Below are positions 15,496-24,340 of a DNA stretch of 64,000 nt, piece after piece. This DNA is from G965202665 sp965243835 (GTDB lineage Bacteria; Actinomycetota; Acidimicrobiia; Spongiisociales; Spongiisociaceae): positions 1,488,001 through 1,552,000 of the forward strand of contig OZ251578.1 in assembly GCA_965243835.1 (NCBI GenBank), read 5' to 3'. A model generated the notes under the pieces. That model worked only from the letters and a program-made list of their open reading frames with translations, was not told the DNA's origin and searched no databases. Positions within the stretch are counted from its first letter, which is position 1; every line of letters starts with the position of its first letter. The translations under genes and the position numbers were made by a program.

Positions 15496-16568
15496 ACGGG
15501 TCGGCCGCCGTCTCGGTGGACATGACTCGGGAAGCCGACAACGCTTTCCTGGCCTCCGCGGGCACTACCCGGCCCGCCGTAACGCTGGCCGGGTTCGACG
15601 ACGAGTTCGTCGCTTTGGACTATGAGACGGCGAACTCTCGCCGGGGAAGCCCCTGCGCCGTCGGGTTGGCGGTAGCGGAGCAAGGGCGGGTGGCGCGGTC
15701 GGAGAACTGGCTGATGCGCCCCCCGGATGGGGTGGACTGGTTTGACGATTTCAATACGGCCATTCACGGCATCACCCCGGAGATGGTAAAGGGCGCCCCT
15801 CGGTTTGGGGACATCCTCCCCGATGTCCTCGCCGTCGTTGACGGCAGGCCCGTGGTGGCGCATAACGCCGCTTTCGACGTTGGCGTAACGCGAGACGCCT
15901 GCGACTTGTCCGGGATGCCTTGGCCGACGTTTGAGTATCTGTGTTCTATGGTCGCCGCCCGCGCCGTTTTGGATTTGGAGTCTTATCGGTTGCCGGTTGT
16001 CGCTGATGATTTGGATGTCGTTTTGGCGGGTCATCACCGGGCGGAAGCCGACGCGGTGTGCGCCGCCGAGGTAATGCTGGCGTTATGCGCCCGCGTCCAG
16101 GCGCCTACGCTCGCCGCTCTGGCGGAGACGCTTCGGTTGCGGTGGGGCCGGACAGACCCCGGCGGCTGGCGGGGATGCCGTAAACGGCCGCAAACGGCGA
16201 GCGGACGCGACGTCATTCCCGACGCGAACCCGGACGCTGATCCCGGCAACCCGTTCTACGGCAAAGGCGTGGCGCTGACCGGGAAACTCCCCGGCGACGT
16301 CGCCCGGAAAGCGGCGATGGGTATGATCGCAGAACTCGGCGGACGGCCCGCCTCGTCCGTTTCTAAGAAGACTGATTATTTGGTGATCGGCGACTGGGAT
16401 CCGAGGACCCTGCGCCCGGATGCGGCGCACTCCCGGAAATACGATCAGGCCTTGCTGTTGCGGGGGAAGGGTCATCGGATAGAAATGATGGACGGATGCG
16501 ACTTCCTCGCGTTGCTTCAAGAGGCATACGACCAGCAAACATTGAAAGTATCCAACTATGAAAATTGA
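15492..16568 (+). CDS. DnaQ-like DEDDh 3'-5' exonuclease fused to a BRCT domain
   Basis: GTG 15492 overlaps the upstream stop by four bases. The exonuclease part shows ALDYETAN (Exo I, DxE, about residues 42-49), VVAHNAAFDVGV (Exo II) and HHRAEADAVCAAEV (Exo III, HxxxxD), the DEDDh set. Residues about 253-335 form a BRCT domain (GKGVALTGKLPGDVARKAAM, KTDYLVIGD). The layout is that of epsilon-like exonucleases with BRCT found in actinobacteria and mobile elements. It would trim or proofread DNA ends. It precedes thyA by two genes. Confidence 0.85.
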   Translation: MNGSAAVSVDMTREADNAFLASAGTTRPAVTLAGFDDEFVALDYETANSRRGSPCAVGLAVAEQGRVARSENWLMRPPDGVDWFDDFNTAIHGITPEMVKGAPRFGDILPDVLAVVDGRPVVAHNAAFDVGVTRDACDLSGMPWPTFEYLCSMVAARAVLDLESYRLPVVADDLDVVLAGHHRAEADAVCAAEVMLALCARVQAPTLAALAETLRLRWGRTDPGGWRGCRKRPQTASGRDVIPDANPDADPGNPFYGKGVALTGKLPGDVARKAAMGMIAELGGRPASSVSKKTDYLVIGDWDPRTLRPDAAHSRKYDQALLLRGKGHRIEMMDGCDFLALLQEAYDQQTLKVSNYEN

Positions 16569-16839
16569 ATACGAGGAGATCACCGGCCGCGGGTTTTTGA
16601 CGGATTTGATTGACCGGCATGGGCATGTGGTGGTCACGCAGAACGGGGATGTGATTTTCGAGGCCGACCGGTGGCAGAACCCGGATGCTATTTTCGCTAC
16701 TTTGGAGTTGGTTTCCGACCCTGCCATGCGGGAGGCTATCCGCGAAGGACTTGAGGACGACCGCCGGGGGCGGGTTTATTCGTTGGAGGAGGTGGAGCGT
16801 ATGGTTGAAGCCGATGGGGGCGGCGATGCGGGTGGGTGA
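16558..16839 (+). CDS. Phd/YefM-like antitoxin-type protein (93 aa)
   Basis: The N-terminus (MKIEYEEITGRGFLTDLID, VVVTQNGDVIFEAD) resembles the strand-helix-strand DNA-binding part of Phd/YefM antitoxins. The tail LEDDRRGRVYSLEEVERMVEAD matches the usual GRVVSLEEV toxin-neutralising tail. No toxin gene lies next to it; the next gene is a Trp-rich protein that does not look like a RelE or Doc toxin. It overlaps the exonuclease by 11 bases. Confidence 0.55.
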   Translation: MKIEYEEITGRGFLTDLIDRHGHVVVTQNGDVIFEADRWQNPDAIFATLELVSDPAMREAIREGLEDDRRGRVYSLEEVERMVEADGGGDAGG

Positions 16840-17572
16840 TACGCGAGGTGGCGGACGCCGGATTTTGGAGGTGATTGTAGACCAGTGGGGTGGCGACAGG
16901 TCTGTTGCGTATTGGAAGAATGGGCTGCTCGGGGGTACTGGTTCTGTGCGGATGGTAGACGCGAGGGATGAGTTTCGGGCGGGGAGGGGGGCGGTTTGGG
17001 AGCTGTCGTATCCGGGGGTTTGGGCTTTTTGGTGCGACGACGGCCACGACGCTGATGGTCGGCCTGTCTTGTTCGGCCAGGTTCGCCGCCGATGGTATGG
17101 GTGGGATGTCAAACCTTTGTCCGCTACTGGGGCGGTTGGGGGGAGGTTTTTGCGTTTCGGTTCAGCGGTGTTGGGGATGACTAGGGTGCATCAGTCCGGG
17201 CAGCGGGTATCGTTGAAAATAGGAAGTAATAGGATGGGCGCGTTTTGGGAGCTGGCGTCTCCGGGGGTTTGGGCTTTTTGGTGCGACGACGGCCACGACA
17301 TCGTTGTCGAAGGCGGCGGTGCCGGGGACTGTAGGGTTTACGTGCGGCCTGTCTGGTGCGGCCGGGTTGTTCGCCGGTGGTGGGGCTGGGAGGCCGAAAT
17401 TCCGGGGGGGAAGTCTTCGCTGGCCCCTTCTTTCCCGGGAGCCCGGCCGGCTCATCGGTGGGATTCCAAAGTTCCGGGGGGGAGGTTTTTGCGGTTCGGT
17501 TCGGCGGCGCTCCGGCTGGAAGGCCGGCATCTGGCCGAGGAACATGTTTTGCCTGACCCGGCGGAGGAGTAG
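16826..17572 (+). CDS. Trp-rich protein with an internal duplication (248 aa)
   Basis: The start is ATG 16826 or 16814. The protein contains two copies of WEL.[YS]PGVWAFWCDDGHD and of GGRFLRFGSA, so it arose by duplication of about 80 residues. The DNA still has an exact 40-base repeat (17011-17050 and 17260-17299), showing the duplication is recent or kept by conversion. No domain is recognised; the chain looks beta-rich and soluble. It ends two bases before thyA. Confidence 0.5.
   Translation: MRVGDTRGGGRRILEVIVDQWGGDRSVAYWKNGLLGGTGSVRMVDARDEFRAGRGAVWELSYPGVWAFWCDDGHDADGRPVLFGQVRRRWYGWDVKPLSATGAVGGRFLRFGSAVLGMTRVHQSGQRVSLKIGSNRMGAFWELASPGVWAFWCDDGHDIVVEGGGAGDCRVYVRPVWCGRVVRRWWGWEAEIPGGKSSLAPSFPGARPAHRWDSKVPGGRFLRFGSAALRLEGRHLAEEHVLPDPAEE
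17011..17299 (+). repeat. Two exact 40-bp direct repeats inside the Trp-rich gene
   Basis: The stretch from TCCGGGGG to GCCACGAC at 17011-17050 is repeated without a change at 17260-17299, 249 bases (83 codons) apart and in the same reading frame. It encodes SPGVWAFWCDDGHD or PGVWAFWCDDGHD. Confidence 0.85.
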
Positions 17573-17574
17573 TC

Positions 17575-18387
17575 GTGGCGCATCAGGAGAGGCAGTATTT
17601 GGATTTGTTGCGGGAGTTGGCGGAGTGCGGGGTTCGGAAGGCGGATCGTACGGGGGTGGGCGTGTTTAGTTTGTTCGGCCGGCGGTTGCGGTTTGACTTG
17701 TCGGAGGAGTTTCCGTTGTTGACGACGAAGCGGGTGCGGTTTCGTTCGGTGGCGTATGAGTTGTTGTGGTTTTTGTCCGGGGGCCGTAATGTGCGGTTTT
17801 TGAACGAGGCCGGGGTGCGGATTTGGGATGAGTGGGCGGATCCGGTTACGGGCGATTTGGGGCCTGTGTACGGGGCGCAGTGGCGGTCTTGGCGGGGGCC
17901 GGATGGGGCGGCGGTTGATCAGATGGCGCGGGTGGTGGAGGAGATTCGTTCTAATCCTGATTCGCGGCGGCTGGTGGTGTCGGCTTGGAACGTTTCGGAT
18001 TTGCCGGATATGGCTTTGCCGCCTTGTCATGTTTTGTTTCAGTTTTACGTTGCGGGGGGGCGGCTGAGTTTGGCTTTGTATCAGCGGAGCGGCGATGTTT
18101 TCTTGGGGGTTCCGTTTAATATCGCTTCTTATGCGTTGTTGTTGCGGATGACGGCGCATGTTACCGGTTTGGAGCCGGGGGAGTTTGTTCATTATTTGGG
18201 GGATGCGCATTTGTATGTCAACCATTTGGAGCAGGCCCGCACGCAGTTGATGCGTGATCCTTTTCCGTTGCCGCGGTTGGAGATAGCCGCTTCTCGTAGT
18301 GATCTGTTTTCTTTCGAGTACGATGATTTTGCGTTAGCGGGGGGGTATCGTCATCATCCGGCTATTCCGGCGCCGGTGGCGGTGTAG
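17575..18387 (+). CDS. thyA: Thymidylate synthase ThyA
   Basis: ThyA makes dTMP from dUMP with methylene-tetrahydrofolate. Conserved features are DRTGVGVFSLFG, FPLLTTKRV, ELLWFLSGG, WDEWAD, LGPVYGAQWRSW, the catalytic Cys in ALPPCHVLFQF (about residue 151), YQRSGDVFLGVPFNI and HLYVNHLEQ. Length 270 is normal. GTG 17575 follows the upstream stop by two bases. With the class II ribonucleotide reductase at 37 kb, the element can supply DNA precursors. It converges with the relaxase gene; no clear terminator lies in the 14 bases between. Confidence 0.95.
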   Translation: MAHQERQYLDLLRELAECGVRKADRTGVGVFSLFGRRLRFDLSEEFPLLTTKRVRFRSVAYELLWFLSGGRNVRFLNEAGVRIWDEWADPVTGDLGPVYGAQWRSWRGPDGAAVDQMARVVEEIRSNPDSRRLVVSAWNVSDLPDMALPPCHVLFQFYVAGGRLSLALYQRSGDVFLGVPFNIASYALLLRMTAHVTGLEPGEFVHYLGDAHLYVNHLEQARTQLMRDPFPLPRLEIAASRSDLFSFEYDDFALAGGYRHHPAIPAPVAV

Positions 18388-18401
18388 GGGGTTGACGGGG
18401 G

Positions 18402-21400
18402 TTATAGGGTGAGTTGGAGTTGTTTCCGTTCGGCGGCTGGGGGTTCTTCTGTTTCCCGGCCGGGGGTTTCCGCGTGTTGCCGGGCGGGGGTTTCTGTTGC
18501 TTCTTGGGCGGCGGCGGTTTGTTGTTGGTGTTGTTGGGTTATTTGGAGGGTGTGGCGGATGTGGTCGTTGTGGTGGGGGTTGGTTGTGCCGTGCCGGGCG
18601 GCGTGTTGGGGGTCGACGGGGCCGGGGGCGGGGGGTTTGGGGAGGTTTAGTTGTTTGAGGAGGGTGTGGTAGGTGATGGGGTTTCGCCAGATGTGGTGGG
18701 CGGTTTGGTGGGCGAGGATGGCTTGGAGGACGGGGTGGACGTTTTGTTGCTGGTCGGTGAGTTGTTGGGCGGCGCGGTAGCGGGGGGTGTCGTTTTGGGT
18801 GTGGGTTTGCCGGAGGTGGTGGATTTGCGTCCAGGGGTCGGGGAGGGCTTGTTGGATGCGGCGGAGGAGTTGCTGGGGGGGGAGGCTGTCGGGGTCTTGG
18901 CCGGGGGGGAGGTGGGCGTTGGCGGCGGGGGTGCCGTGTTGGCGGGCGGTGTCTATGATTTTTTGGGCGTTGGTTTGTCCGGCTGGGTCTCCGTCGTAGA
19001 GGGCGGTGATGCGGCGGGTTCCGTGTTGTTGGAGTTGCTGGTGGTGTTGGGGGGTGTAGGCGACGCCGCCGGTGGCGATGGTGTCGGTGAGGCCGTTGCG
19101 GTGGGCGGCGATGACGTCGAGGTAGCCTTCTACGATGTGGGCGTGGCGGGTTTCCCGGATGCGGGGTTGGGCGTGGTTTATGCCGTATAGTGTGCTGGTT
19201 TTTTGGTAGAGTTGGGTGGTGGGGGTGTTGAGGTATTTGGGGGTGTCGGGTTTGCCGGCGAGGTCGCGTCCGGCGAAGGCGATGACGGTTCCGTGTTGGT
19301 CGTGGATGGGGATGGTGATCCGGTCGCGGAGGGTGTCGTACGCTCTTCCGGTTTTGGTGAGGCGGGTGAGGCCTGCTTGCCGGGCGGCGTCGGTTTGGGT
19401 GCTGTATTTTTTGAGGAGATGGTCCCATTCGGGGGGTGCGTATCCGAGTTGCCATTTTTTCCAGTCGGTTTCGGGGATGCCTCGTTCTTGGAGGTATCGG
19501 CGGGCGTGTTCGGCTCGGGGGTGGGTGAGGAGGAGCTGGTGGTAGTGTTCGGCTGCGTCGGCGAGGAGGCGGCGGGCGGTTTGGGTTCCGTCCGGGTATT
19601 GGGCTTCCGGTTGGGGGGCCGGCGCGGGTGGTTGGGGGGTTAGTTGGAGGAGGAGTTCGGGGGGGAGTTGGAGGAGCTGGGGTTTGGGGGCGGCGGTGAG
19701 GAAACCGGTTGGCCGCGGGGGACGCGGGGGGAGGGGTGCGTCTTTGGTGAGGGTGTTGACGATGGCGGTTTCTTGTTCGTCCCAGAGTTGGATGAGGTCG
19801 TAGGGGTGGTCGGCGCCGTTGTCCAGCCAGCAGACGAGACGGGCTTCCCAGAGGGCGAGGTGATGGTCGGCGAAGGCTTGTTTTGCGGTTTCGGTGAGCG
19901 GCTCGGGGTAGTTGGCGGCGATGACGTGGAGGGTGTTTTCGAGGTGGGCGGTTAGTTGGTCTATGGCGGGCTGGTGGCGGCGGCCGCGGTTGCGGATGAT
20001 TTCGGTGCGGACGTTGGCGGCCCAGTAGGCTTGGTCGGGGGGCGGCGGCTGGTGGGGGCGGGTTTGTTGGAGGGTTTGCCGGAGTTGGGGGTCGGCGACG
20101 GCGGCGAGGAGGGGGAGGATGCGGTCGGCGGCGGGACTGTCTCCGGCGTGGAGGGCTTGCTGGTAGAGGTGGGCGAGGTCGGGGAGGGGCCCGGAGTGGT
20201 TGCGGTATTCCCCGGGTCCGGCGGGCGGTTGCGGCGGGAAGAAGAGGGCGGGGCCGTCCTGGTGGTGCGGGTAGTTGTTTTTTACGTGTTCGATTGCTTG
20301 CGGGCGGGCGGTGTCCGCTCCGAGGTGTCTGAGGATGATGCGTCGTATGTCTTGGTCGTATCCGGCGCCGTAGTCCGGTCCGGCGGGGGGTTCGCCGCCG
20401 TCTTCCTCCGCCCCGGCGGGGGATAAGGTTGTAGTTGAGGTTGAGGGTTCGTTGGTTGCGGGGGGCGGTTCGGTTTGGCCGTAGTCTTGGTAGTCGCGGT
20501 AGTCCTGGTCGTAGTCCTGGTGGTGGCGGTAGTCCTGCTCGTAGTCCTGGTGGTGGCTGTAGTCCTGCTCGTAGTCCTGGTCGTAGTCCTGGTGGTGGCT
20601 GTAGTCCTGCTCGTAGTCCTGGTCGTAGTCGTATTCTTGGGGGTCTTGGCCGTGGTCGTAGTCTTGGGGGTAGTCGTATTCTTCGGGGTAGTCGGGGTCG
20701 GGTTGGTGGGGGTGCGGGTGGGTGATGGTTCTTCTCCTGGCGGCTTCGGTGTCGGAGGGGTTGTTGAGTATCCAGTTGATGAAGTCGTCTTCTCGTTTCC
20801 GGTTTTGTTGGTCTTCTTCGGGGTCGGGGATGGTTTCGTCTGGGTGGAGCCATTGGTCGATGTGGTCGGCGATTTCTTCTTCGATGTGGGTCCAGTCGGG
20901 TTGGGCGGCTTGGGCGAGGAGTCGTTGGGCGGGGTGGCCGGGGAGGTGGGGGAGGGGCTGGTTGTTGGGGGTTTGGGCGATCTGTTGGAGGTGGCGGGCG
21001 GCTCCGGGGAGCGGCGGCGGTGTTGGGGGGATGGCGAGGTTCCATTTGCCGGTGCGTTGGAGGGCGGTTTGGATGATTTCCTCGGGGGGGGTGTGGGCGG
21101 GGGGGTCTTCGGGGTCGTGGCGGGGCTGGTCGGTGACGATGTAGAGGTGGTTTTCGTCGCGGCCGCGGGTGAGTCCTACGTAGAGTTGTTTGCGGGTGGT
21201 TTGGGCGGTGATGAGGGTGAGGGCGCGGTGGGTGGTGAGGCTTTGGGCGCGGGTTTGGGTGATGGCGTAGCCGAGGGTGAGGTGGGGGTGGTAGTCGGGG
21301 GGGAATTCGATTGTGCGGTCGGGGTTGCCGTGCCGGTGGGCGGTGATGCCGCCGCCGGGGGTTTGGCCGGTGATGGTCCATTGGTCGCCGTTTTTTACCC

Positions 21401-23585
21401 ATTCGCCTCCGGCGCAGACGAGTTTGCGGTTGTTTCTCCGGGTGGTGGTTTGGTCGCCTGTGCGGATTTGGGTTTCCCCGCGGGTGAGGACGGGTTGGCC
21501 GGTTTGCCCGTTTCTCCTCCGTTGGTGGGCTATTTCGCGGTTGATTTCTTGGGTGAGTTGCCGGGTGGGGGCGGTGATGATGACGGGGCCGTGGGGGTGG
21601 TGGTTTTGCCACCATCGGGCGGCGTGGTCGACGGCGGCGGTGTGGGTTCCGTCGCGGACTCGTCCGTGTTGGTGGTGGTGTTGGAGTGCTTGGGGGTGGC
21701 CGCGGCGGATGAGGTTGGTGGCGGCGGCTTCTTCCCGGTCGGTGAACCGCCATAGTTCGTGGAGGACGTGGGTGGGGGTTTGGGGGTGGTCGGCGAGGGC
21801 GTCGTAGAGGCCGCCGAGGGTGATGCTGGTTTGCTGGGCGGGGTCTCCGACGAGGACGATGCGGCTGTTGGTGCGGGCGGCGAGTCCGGCGAGTTGGGCT
21901 AGTTGCCGGGTGGGGGCTTGGGTGGCTTCGTCGACGATGATCAGCCCGTTTTCGGGGAGGCCGGTTTGGTGTTCGGTGAGGTAGGCGAGGGTGTTGGAGG
22001 GGGCTCCGATGGCGGCTCCGAGGGTGGCGGCGGCGGTGGCGGTGGGGGCGGCGGCGATGACGTTATCGGTTCCGGCGGCGGCTACGGCCCGGGCGAGCAT
22101 GGTGGTTTTCCCGGCTCCGGCGGGTCCGACTATCACGACCGCGCGCCGGTCGGCGTTGAGTATTCCCCGGGCGGCGGCGGCTTGGTCTTCCCCCAGCCCG
22201 GCGGTGTCGAGGCCGTTGCGGTCGAGGCCGGGGTTTTGGTGGGGGGCGGTGAGCCAGCGGAGGGCGGCGTGTTCGGCGGCGATCATTCCGGGGGAGTACC
22301 AGAGGCCTTCGTGCTGGATGAGCCGCTGTTCGATTTCCGCCCGTATTTTGCGGTGGTGGAGGTCTATCAGCCGGGTTCCGCCGGGGCCTGTTTGGTGGGC
22401 GTCTTGGAGGTCGCGGTGGGCGTTGAGGGCGGCGTATATGTGCTTGTCGAGGTCTCGGTCTTCGAGGCCGTTTCCTTCTTGTTCTATCAAAGAGAGAAGA
22501 TGATCCAGGAAGCCGGGGGAGGGCTGGGGGGTTTGGGGTTGGAGGAGGTGTTCGGGCCGGTCGTAGCGGTCGGGGCCGGTGCGGGCGGCGGTTCGCCAGA
22601 TGCGGTTTTGGAGGCCGGGGTCTACTCCGAGTCCGGCGGCTTCTTCCCGCCAGTTCCGGTGCGGGTCTTGGGGTTGGCCGGGTTTGGGGGGCCGGGTTTT
22701 GAGGGCGGCTTGTTCCCATATGGCGACCCGTTCGGCGGGGGTGGGTTCCCGGCCGCGGGTTTCTTCGAAGACGGCGACTTGCCTGCCTGCTTCCCGGTTG
22801 AGAGCGGCGCGGCGTTTGGACCAGTGGTCGGTGAGCCGGCGGGGGGTGCCGCTGATTTCGGCGTGGAGGGTCTGGTCGACCGGGTTCCAGTTCCATCCCA
22901 GCCGTTGGCTGATCTCGGCTCTGAGGACGGCGGCGGCGTAGACGCTGGCCGCGGCGGCGTGTTTGTACAGGCCGCGGCCGTCCAGGGTGCGCCATTTGCC
23001 GTCCTCGCACAGGACGCGGTTGGCGAACAGCATGTGGGCGTGCATCTGCGGGTCGCCGGCGCGGCTGCACCAGTGGTCGAAGCGGGCCACGGCGGCTCCT
23101 GCGGGGACGTTGATGCGGTTGGTTCCGCCTGCTCCGGTGCGGGAGGAGACGGCGTGGGTTTGGAGGTAGCGGATGGCGGCTTCGGCGGATTTCCCGAAGG
23201 CTTCTTCGATGTGCTTGCGAACGTCGGGGGGGGCGATGGCCCACGCGGCGGAAACCGATTTGGGAACGGAGTAGGTGACGTCGAAGGCGGAGCATGTTTG
23301 CCGTTGCCGGAGGATGCCGAGCCGGTCGGTGAACGTTCCGCCGGGGGTGTATTTCCTTCCGAGTTGCTCCCCGGTCCGGGGGTCGCGGCCGGAGAGGAGG
23401 TTGCGGAGCTCGCCGGGGTGGACGGGGGCTCCGGCGGCGATGTTCATTCCCCCGGCGCGGGACCAGCGGCCGGTGAGTTCCCCGGAGCGGCCGGCGTAGT
23501 AGCCGACCGGCCCCGGGTCCGGTTCCTGGTTGGAGCCGATGTAGTAGGCGGCGTGGTTGGCACCGACTTTGCCTATGGAAATCAT
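18402..23585 (-). CDS. MobF relaxase fused to RecD-like helicase and DnaG-like primase (1727 aa)
   Basis: Domains in order: a TrwC/TraI (MobF) relaxase with Tyr pairs at residues 14-15 and about 29-30 and the metal-binding QMHAHM near 183; a RecD/TraI-type helicase with Walker A GPAGAGKTTM near 490, Walker B IIVDEATQAP near 547 and LYVGLTRGRDE; a low-complexity linker of D, Y, Q and H (about 960-1038); and a DnaG-type primase with a TOPRIM_N region near 1380, TOPRIM motif VEGYLDV near 1487 and YDGDPAG near 1530. It would nick oriT, stay bound to the strand, unwind it and prime second-strand synthesis in the recipient. The C-terminus QLQLTL resembles the tails described in the findings. ATG 23585 has no clear ribosome-binding site. 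Confidence 0.9.
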   Translation of the reverse strand: MISIGKVGANHAAYYIGSNQEPDPGPVGYYAGRSGELTGRWSRAGGMNIAAGAPVHPGELRNLLSGRDPRTGEQLGRKYTPGGTFTDRLGILRQRQTCSAFDVTYSVPKSVSAAWAIAPPDVRKHIEEAFGKSAEAAIRYLQTHAVSSRTGAGGTNRINVPAGAAVARFDHWCSRAGDPQMHAHMLFANRVLCEDGKWRTLDGRGLYKHAAAASVYAAAVLRAEISQRLGWNWNPVDQTLHAEISGTPRRLTDHWSKRRAALNREAGRQVAVFEETRGREPTPAERVAIWEQAALKTRPPKPGQPQDPHRNWREEAAGLGVDPGLQNRIWRTAARTGPDRYDRPEHLLQPQTPQPSPGFLDHLLSLIEQEGNGLEDRDLDKHIYAALNAHRDLQDAHQTGPGGTRLIDLHHRKIRAEIEQRLIQHEGLWYSPGMIAAEHAALRWLTAPHQNPGLDRNGLDTAGLGEDQAAAARGILNADRRAVVIVGPAGAGKTTMLARAVAAAGTDNVIAAAPTATAAATLGAAIGAPSNTLAYLTEHQTGLPENGLIIVDEATQAPTRQLAQLAGLAARTNSRIVLVGDPAQQTSITLGGLYDALADHPQTPTHVLHELWRFTDREEAAATNLIRRGHPQALQHHHQHGRVRDGTHTAAVDHAARWWQNHHPHGPVIITAPTRQLTQEINREIAHQRRRNGQTGQPVLTRGETQIRTGDQTTTRRNNRKLVCAGGEWVKNGDQWTITGQTPGGGITAHRHGNPDRTIEFPPDYHPHLTLGYAITQTRAQSLTTHRALTLITAQTTRKQLYVGLTRGRDENHLYIVTDQPRHDPEDPPAHTPPEEIIQTALQRTGKWNLAIPPTPPPLPGAARHLQQIAQTPNNQPLPHLPGHPAQRLLAQAAQPDWTHIEEEIADHIDQWLHPDETIPDPEEDQQNRKREDDFINWILNNPSDTEAARRRTITHPHPHQPDPDYPEEYDYPQDYDHGQDPQEYDYDQDYEQDYSHHQDYDQDYEQDYSHHQDYEQDYRHHQDYDQDYRDYQDYGQTEPPPATNEPSTSTTTLSPAGAEEDGGEPPAGPDYGAGYDQDIRRIILRHLGADTARPQAIEHVKNNYPHHQDGPALFFPPQPPAGPGEYRNHSGPLPDLAHLYQQALHAGDSPAADRILPLLAAVADPQLRQTLQQTRPHQPPPPDQAYWAANVRTEIIRNRGRRHQPAIDQLTAHLENTLHVIAANYPEPLTETAKQAFADHHLALWEARLVCWLDNGADHPYDLIQLWDEQETAIVNTLTKDAPLPPRPPRPTGFLTAAPKPQLLQLPPELLLQLTPQPPAPAPQPEAQYPDGTQTARRLLADAAEHYHQLLLTHPRAEHARRYLQERGIPETDWKKWQLGYAPPEWDHLLKKYSTQTDAARQAGLTRLTKTGRAYDTLRDRITIPIHDQHGTVIAFAGRDLAGKPDTPKYLNTPTTQLYQKTSTLYGINHAQPRIRETRHAHIVEGYLDVIAAHRNGLTDTIATGGVAYTPQHHQQLQQHGTRRITALYDGDPAGQTNAQKIIDTARQHGTPAANAHLPPGQDPDSLPPQQLLRRIQQALPDPWTQIHHLRQTHTQNDTPRYRAAQQLTDQQQNVHPVLQAILAHQTAHHIWRNPITYHTLLKQLNLPKPPAPGPVDPQHAARHGTTNPHHNDHIRHTLQITQQHQQQTAAAQEATETPARQHAETPGRETEEPPAAERKQLQLTL
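20470..20703 (-). repeat. Asp-Tyr-Gln-rich linker repeats inside the relaxase
   Basis: On the plus strand, units such as CTCGTAGTCCTGG and TGGTGGCTGTAGTC recur, encoding QDYEQDYSHHQDYDQDY-like units on the minus strand. The stretch separates the helicase and primase parts. Its repeat nature makes length variation by slippage or recombination likely. Confidence 0.75.
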
Positions 23586-23611
23586 CAGGGCGCCGATTAT
23601 GGCCGGGGGGG

Positions 23612-23628
23612 CTGTACGACCCTGGACG
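23612..23628 (-). repeat. Inverted copy of leader block B upstream of the relaxase
   Basis: CTGTACGACCCTGGACG is the exact 17-base reverse complement of block B at 25700-25716 and 44969-44985. It points toward the relaxase start, 43 bases away, the same orientation and nearly the same distance as at the other transfer operons (42-44 bases to a candidate start codon). Confidence 0.7.
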
Positions 23629-24053
23629 CGGCCCGACCCGCCCCCCGGTTTGCGTTGTTTTACGTTGCTTGCCGGACGGGGGGCACTTTAGTGCAAACGT
23701 GTGTCGGCATTTCGCCCGGTTTCGGCCTGCGGGGGGTTTGCGTCCGGGTCGGCCTCCGGTTCGGGTTTGGCCGGTTCGTATGCGGTCTGCTTTGTCCCTC
23801 CGCGCCCGGTCCGGCTCTTCGGGTTTCGGCGGGGTTGTCGTCGTTTCCGCACGTCACTTGGTGTTTTGTACGTTGTGGCCGGTTTGTTGATTCTCCGGGT
23901 TCCGGTTCTGCCGCCGGTCGTCGCCGTCCTGGTCTCATCCGGCGGTTGCCCCTTTCGGCCGGGGGCGCGGTTTGGTTTCCGGCGGCGGCCTGGTTGCGGT
24001 TTGCCGGTGGATGTCCTCCCCGGAGGCTGGTTCCGTCCGCCGGTGTCCTGGAC

Positions 24054-24133
24054 GGGGGCTGTACGCGGCGTTTCGGCAGGTCAGAGCGCATTCGGACGGT
24101 TTTCGGGCGGCGGTTCGTCCAGCTCCGTACCGG
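24054..24133 (+). repeat. Two-block leader repeat, copy 1 (diverged)
   Basis: Block A GGGGGCTGTACGCGG...CAGGTCAG (24054-24084) and block B CGTCCAG..CCGTAC (from 24116) are separated by exactly 31 bases, as in copies 2 and 3, although the 31-base spacer is different in sequence. No plus-strand gene follows; it points at the 3' end of the minus-strand nuclease gene. Confidence 0.7.
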
Positions 24134-24340
24134 AGGCGCGGCACGAAGGACGTGTTTGGCGGGCCGTTTTTGGTCGGCGGCGCGTCCCGGGAGTCCCTTT
24201 TTTTGTTTTCGGGTACTTCCCTCCCGCAACGGTGGACCCTCCGGGCGCGTCCGCCGCGTCTGGGAGTATAGCGGAGCCGCTGGCCGCCGGCCGGGGAGGG
24301 CGGGGTTCCGGCCGGGGGCGAAGAACCTCCCGGAGCCGGG

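Larger units (their letters stand above)
23586..24340. other. 755-bp non-coding region upstream of the relaxase, candidate oriT
   Basis: No convincing gene is seen here. It holds the inverted block B (23612-23628), an inverted repeat GCACT-TT-AGTGC (23683-23694), a diverged full copy of the two-block leader (24054-24133), and a run of eight T at about 24197-24204. MobF systems usually have oriT beside the relaxase gene with short inverted repeats near the nick site, so this is the best place for oriT. The nick site cannot be named from sequence alone. Confidence 0.45.

Noticed and set aside
20470..20703. CRISPR-like or iteron repeats
   Set aside because: The repeats are short, imperfect and encode the D/Y/Q linker of the relaxase in one continuous frame.
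18402..23585. Large plus-strand frames opposite the relaxase as genes
   Set aside because: They mirror GC-rich codons of the relaxase, have low-complexity Gly/Val sequences and no recognisable domains.
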